From Metaphire vulgaris (lineage: Eukaryota; Annelida; Clitellata; Crassiclitellata; Megascolecidae), in contig CM030836.1 in NCBI GenBank assembly GCA_018105865.1, forward strand, positions 992,001 through 1,056,000: a stretch of DNA of 64,000 bases, read 5' to 3'. Numbering within the stretch: the stretch's first letter is position 1; every line of letters starts with the position of its first letter. The translations under genes were made by a program, and so were the position numbers. Positions 60,131 to 64,000 of this stretch are shown here, in pieces. Under the pieces are notes generated by a model. That model was not told the origin of the DNA. It was given only the letters and a program-made list of their open reading frames with translations, and searched no databases.

Positions 60131-61345
60131 TGTTGGCTATCACCAAAACAGACCAATGCTAAAACTATTCATTTAAAATCCTAAGAAACTTGAGCCACTA
60201 TAACTGACTCCCCAAATATTAGAATGGACCATATGAAAACGGAAGAGATGACAACGGAAATCATACTTTGACTTGTATTTTCCTTTTTTCTGGGGCCAAC
60301 CATCGAACCCCCGCCATCTTCACCGCCCAATTGTATTCCATCTGGGTCCAAGGAGTCTAGACGAAGCACTGGACATTGACATCCTCTGCAATTGTATGAG
60401 CCCCCAGCCCTCGAACGCAAATTCTTGGGAAAAAGAACATCGAGGGATTGTACTTATTTGCTTACTTACTTACCAGTGAGCATTGGTAGTGAACTGATCG
60501 AGCCGACAGACAGTTTGTCATACTGTATCTTGGCAGCATCCAGTCATCTGATGGCTACTGCACAGTTGATCTAAAAAAGACGAATCGGTCTGACATCCTC
60601 TATCATACACTAGCTGAACAGGATTCGGGGGGAACAAACAGCTCATACTAGGCCTACATATATGCCGCGCGTTTGTCCTATCCATCCTCCTCTGTGCAGT
60701 TGAAAATACACTTTGCGGACTTAAGAACTTTGAACGATGACTGCTATGCCTAAAGTCAGCGTCTGATTATGGGGATTCGCTGGTACTACTGCATCCCCAA
60801 CACCGACATTCTCTCTCGCACTGAGCTACCACCGCTGGCGGAAATGATTTATGGACGCCGTTATGGACGCGATCGTCTTTGGACATATCCCTCGTTTGGA
60901 CGAGAATGTTACAAACGCTCCACCTACCACTCTATGATGAATGAATGAATGAATGAATGAATGAATCCATTTCTATGGCGCACTTTTACACAAATGCGCC
61001 TCAGCCGACAAATAAATAAGATTTCAACCGAACAAGAAAAGTCGATCGTGTCATAGTTTCGAGTCGAAGAGCTGACGGGAGGGTGTCAACGATAAGCTTC
61101 ATAATTCGAGGGTATGGACAGAAGTCGACACTCAGGGTTTAATATACGCCTTTTCCGAAACAAATTGCCCTTGCCCCTCCGGAAATTTCAAATTCCTGTT
61201 CCCGGAAATTTTCGCATACTACATCAACTAACAGCAACCCCCTTGCTGACTTCCCCGGCTTTGTCAGTTTCCTCCCATCCTGGTCCAGAGTCTAGATTAA
61301 ACACTGCCGACAGTACGGCCCCACCGATGGCTATATGCTGCTGCC

Positions 61346-61485
61346 GATGATGACGATGATGATGATGACGACGACGAAGACGTTGATGATGATGATGGTG
61401 ATGTTGGTGGTAGTGATGATGATGATGAAGATGATGATAATGATGATGATGATGATGAAGATGATGATGATGATGATGATGATGT
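61346..61485. repeat. (GAT)n microsatellite of unit C
   Basis: Longest of the three homologous tracts. Poly-His and poly-Met frames are artefacts. Confidence 0.85.
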
Positions 61486-61971
61486 GCTCCACAGAACGTA
61501 CTGAATACCATTTGGTTGAATTTATTTTGTGAACTAGAACATCTGACTCATAAAGAATCTTCAAAGTCATGAAACTAAAACAATTCCCAAAATCCGAAAA
61601 ATATAAACTCCATAGAAGAAAGCGCTAATAATAAATGATTTGTGCATGTACTGTATTGCCTAAGAGATATGTTTTCAAAATGTTTCTACGTGTATTAGAT
61701 TAACCGTGAGTAGGCCTACATTTTACTAGAGTAGACTACATGTAGAATCAAACTCCCATCGAACTGCCAATGAAAGTTCAATTGTCAACAAAGAAGCAAC
61801 TATAAGCAAATGTCAGAAAGCCATCTACGGATGAATATAAGTGAAGGAATATTCCGAAATCTAGGTTGTTGCAAGGATATGCGCATGTACTGTATTACTT
61901 AAGAGGTATGTTTTCAAAATGTTTCTACGTGTATTAGATTAACCAGGTTGTTCTTTTCCATCGGAGTCAGA

Positions 61972-62097
61972 TTACTTCTGCGGAATACAGAATGGAGATA
62001 TGCTGTTGGTCTCCACGTAGAAGATTCCTCTTGCCGGATATTTATCTGCATAGAATCCCATACTCTGAACCGGTTGATCTGTCTTCTCACAGGAATC
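61972..62097 (-). CDS. Lipase copy C exon 7
   Basis: [21 protein letters not shown] and ISPFCIPQK*. Differs from B by a few substitutions only. Confidence 0.87.
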   Translation of the reverse strand, partial: DSCEKTDQPVQSMGFYADKYPARGIFYVETNSISPFCIPQK

Positions 62098-63558
62098 CTA
62101 CCAGAAGGTTGAAAAGCAAATAGATAAAATAGTTATGGATATAAAAGCTAGAGGTATAAATATACAAATTACCGAATCAAACAGGTGAATTTCATCAATG
62201 AAAGTTAAGCGGCTTCACGAACAACTTTGAAACTGCTTCTCCCGGCTTCTAGTTTTGCGGTCAAATATCTACAGATTCATCCAATGCGTTCCATAATACA
62301 CCCAGGCTCTTCGCTTCATAGACGATATCAAAGCCTGATTCTAAGCAAAATACACGTCTTCCCTTTCCGACCGCAACTACCCGGTTCCGTAACCTATCCT
62401 TTGCACCTAAGCTTTCTCGTCCTCCTGTATGTCGAAATCTCCAAGTTGACAGCTGTCAACATCTATTAGGAACCCTGTTGATTTTATCATAGTAAGAAGA
62501 AAAACGGAGAAAATGATATTACACGTACTTGAGCTACAGTATAACAGTAGTCAAGACAGGTCATTAGCAGCGGAGTGTAGTTCCTAGATTTTTGATCTCG
62601 ATGCACTCGTTATTAAACACACCGCAACTGTTATCAACTCTCATAATTAATCATTGACTAATCGAATTTTAGCTCTTTTTATCTTCTCTAATTTTGTGTT
62701 CCTCTCTAAATTGGCCATTTAAAAGCAAAGTCAACTGAAGTAAATGAAACATTGAATGGCAAAACAACGATGATGAGGATGCCACTTACTAGACCAAACC
62801 ATTCATAATAACTTAGGCATCTGGTTTCTAGAGATACACTAAGTTATGCTATTCACACGCAATTGTTTCTAATAAGTTCAGATGCAGTAAAATGCGAATG
62901 AATTTGCTTTGTAACCGGTAGTTCTGTATAATCTGAGCAGATGTAGTTGGAGAGAAAACACGGATTCTCCTGAACAGATTCTATGTATAAACTATGAGCC
63001 CGTATGTGGCTGCATGAAATGGAGGGATCTGAAACTAGAATGAACAACTGGCACATAATTTTTTAGAAAGACATATCGATATTGCAGCAATATTGAACGA
63101 ATGCACGATTAAATAATACAAATATTAGATAACAGCAATGAGATAAGTATCTAGTCAAAATCTGTGCCTGGCTCATTTGATTTCGTAATTCTGTGATGCT
63201 ATAAAAAGACAAACATAGATTGTTTCACAATATATCTGGCATCACCCATCGACTAAAATTGACAAACTGTCGGAGATAATCACATCAATATAACTTCAAC
63301 ACATCGGTAATTATTTTATGCCACAGTGTGAAAATGAACCTTGAGTAATATCGAGCTTGGCTATAGACAAGCAGCCTGGTTGATCTCTGCCTCCATTTGC
63401 GTAGAAGTCCACGTGACCTAACGGTCTGAATGCTCCGGCCCCACCTACGTACAGCGGACGCCCATTCGTATGTATAACATCAACAAAGATGGCGCAGGAT
63501 GGATTTACACCAGCAGACACGTCCCTGTCTTCAAACGATGGACCAGCAGGATCCAGAG
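61972..63558 (-). CDS. Lipase copy C, 3' exons 5-7 (5' part outside the window)
   Basis: Exons 63,340-63,558, 62,916-63,028 and 61,972-62,097 have the same lengths (219, 113, 126 nt) and phases as copy B. They keep [21 protein letters not shown] and MGFYADKYP. Open to the stop at 61,972-61,974, so probably functional. Confidence 0.85.
62916..63028 (-). CDS. Lipase copy C exon 6
   Basis: [19 protein letters not shown] then [19 protein letters not shown]. His and both Cys of the block kept. Confidence 0.88.
63340..63558 (-). CDS. Lipase copy C exon 5
   Basis: [41 protein letters not shown] and QPGC. Catalytic Asp present. Confidence 0.92.
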
Positions 63559-64000
63559 CTATGAATAGGGAAAATATCGGTTATCATTAATTAATATATT
63601 AGAGTGTAAAGCGAGTATAATAAGCGATGCGCTGCAAGAATGAGAAGCCGAACTTGTGAACATTATGTTATGACTAATACCTTTCAAGTCATCTCATAAG
63701 CTACTCTTTTCTACAGTAAACTTCTCATCAGAAATTTCGGAAAGTTTATTAACCAAAGCAGAAAATAAAATCATTTTCAAAGTTAATTCTATTACATGGC
63801 CTCGAAAGAATGAATGCCATTTCGACCGTAACCATCACTTAATTTCACAATTCAATTCACAAGATTTTAACAGAAAAGTGTTATTGTGTGATTGATCAAA
63901 CGAGAGAGGAATGAATCATTGATCTTTAGAAGCTTCGAGTTAAGAATGGGAGCGCAATGTTGCAGAATTAACCGTTCGAGGATTTATTAAATATATCAAT

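Larger units (their letters stand above)
52140..60640. repeat. Segmental duplication unit X (5'-truncated)
   Basis: Starts at CTCAGGACAACAAATTCTGT, equivalent to A 15,353, and is closely similar to A from there, closer than B is. It has its own Helitron and hAT insertions and lacks A's LINE (20,075-20,903) and MITE (17,927). All lipase exons except exon 1 are missing. Confidence 0.85.
60640..64000. repeat. Segmental duplication unit C (continues past the window)
   Basis: Matches A from about 9,000 and B from about 23,790, including the GAAT repeat shared with B and the GAT microsatellite. Contains a local duplication: a 24,750-like block (GCATGTACTGTATTACTTAAGAG) appears twice, near 61,645 and 61,880. 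Confidence 0.85.

Overview
This window is animal (metazoan) nuclear DNA. It has spliced genes with AG/GT intron borders and matching phases, many truncated LINEs, hAT-, Harbinger- and Helitron-type elements, and long trinucleotide microsatellites. One run of 100 Ns at 8001-8100 marks an assembly gap. The gene content (a secreted lipase family and an amidated-neuropeptide precursor) and the frequent TAGGCCTA-type words suggest a marine invertebrate, possibly a deuterostome. That placement is inference only.

Layout. 1-9,000: mostly repeats, microsatellites and LINE relics around one clear coding exon at 6,795-7,192 (+). That exon encodes four copies of an R-F/Y-I-G-L-amide peptide. About 9,000-64,000: a segmentally duplicated array of about 15-kb units, each built around one minus-strand lipase gene. 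Unit A is about 9,000-23,780. Unit B is about 23,780-40,300. A TE-rich, non-duplicated spacer fills about 40,310-52,135. Unit X starts abruptly at 52,140, at the point equivalent to A 15,353, and runs to about 60,640. Unit C runs from about 60,640 past the window end.

Lipase genes. In unit B, seven exons join in compatible phase into a 945-nt reading frame (314 aa). It has a signal peptide, an HGF oxyanion-hole motif, GHSLG, a catalytic Asp in LDPAGP, a His in CSHIR, and a short lid. This is a pancreatic-lipase/phospholipase-A1-family protein without a PLAT domain. Copy A keeps the first five exons but has indels in exons 6 and 7. Copy C shows intact exons 5-7, with its 5' part beyond the window. 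Unit X keeps only the signal-peptide exon.

Mobile DNA. Comparing paralogous units gives empty-site evidence for many young insertions: hAT MITEs with 8-bp target duplications, a Helitron carrying a nested hAT MITE, a Harbinger-like MITE, 5'-truncated LINEs with 11-12 bp duplications, and a gag-only retroelement. The spacer holds a three-level nest (LINE inside hAT inside LINE) with all junctions readable. The same AAT microsatellite was hit independently in units A and X.
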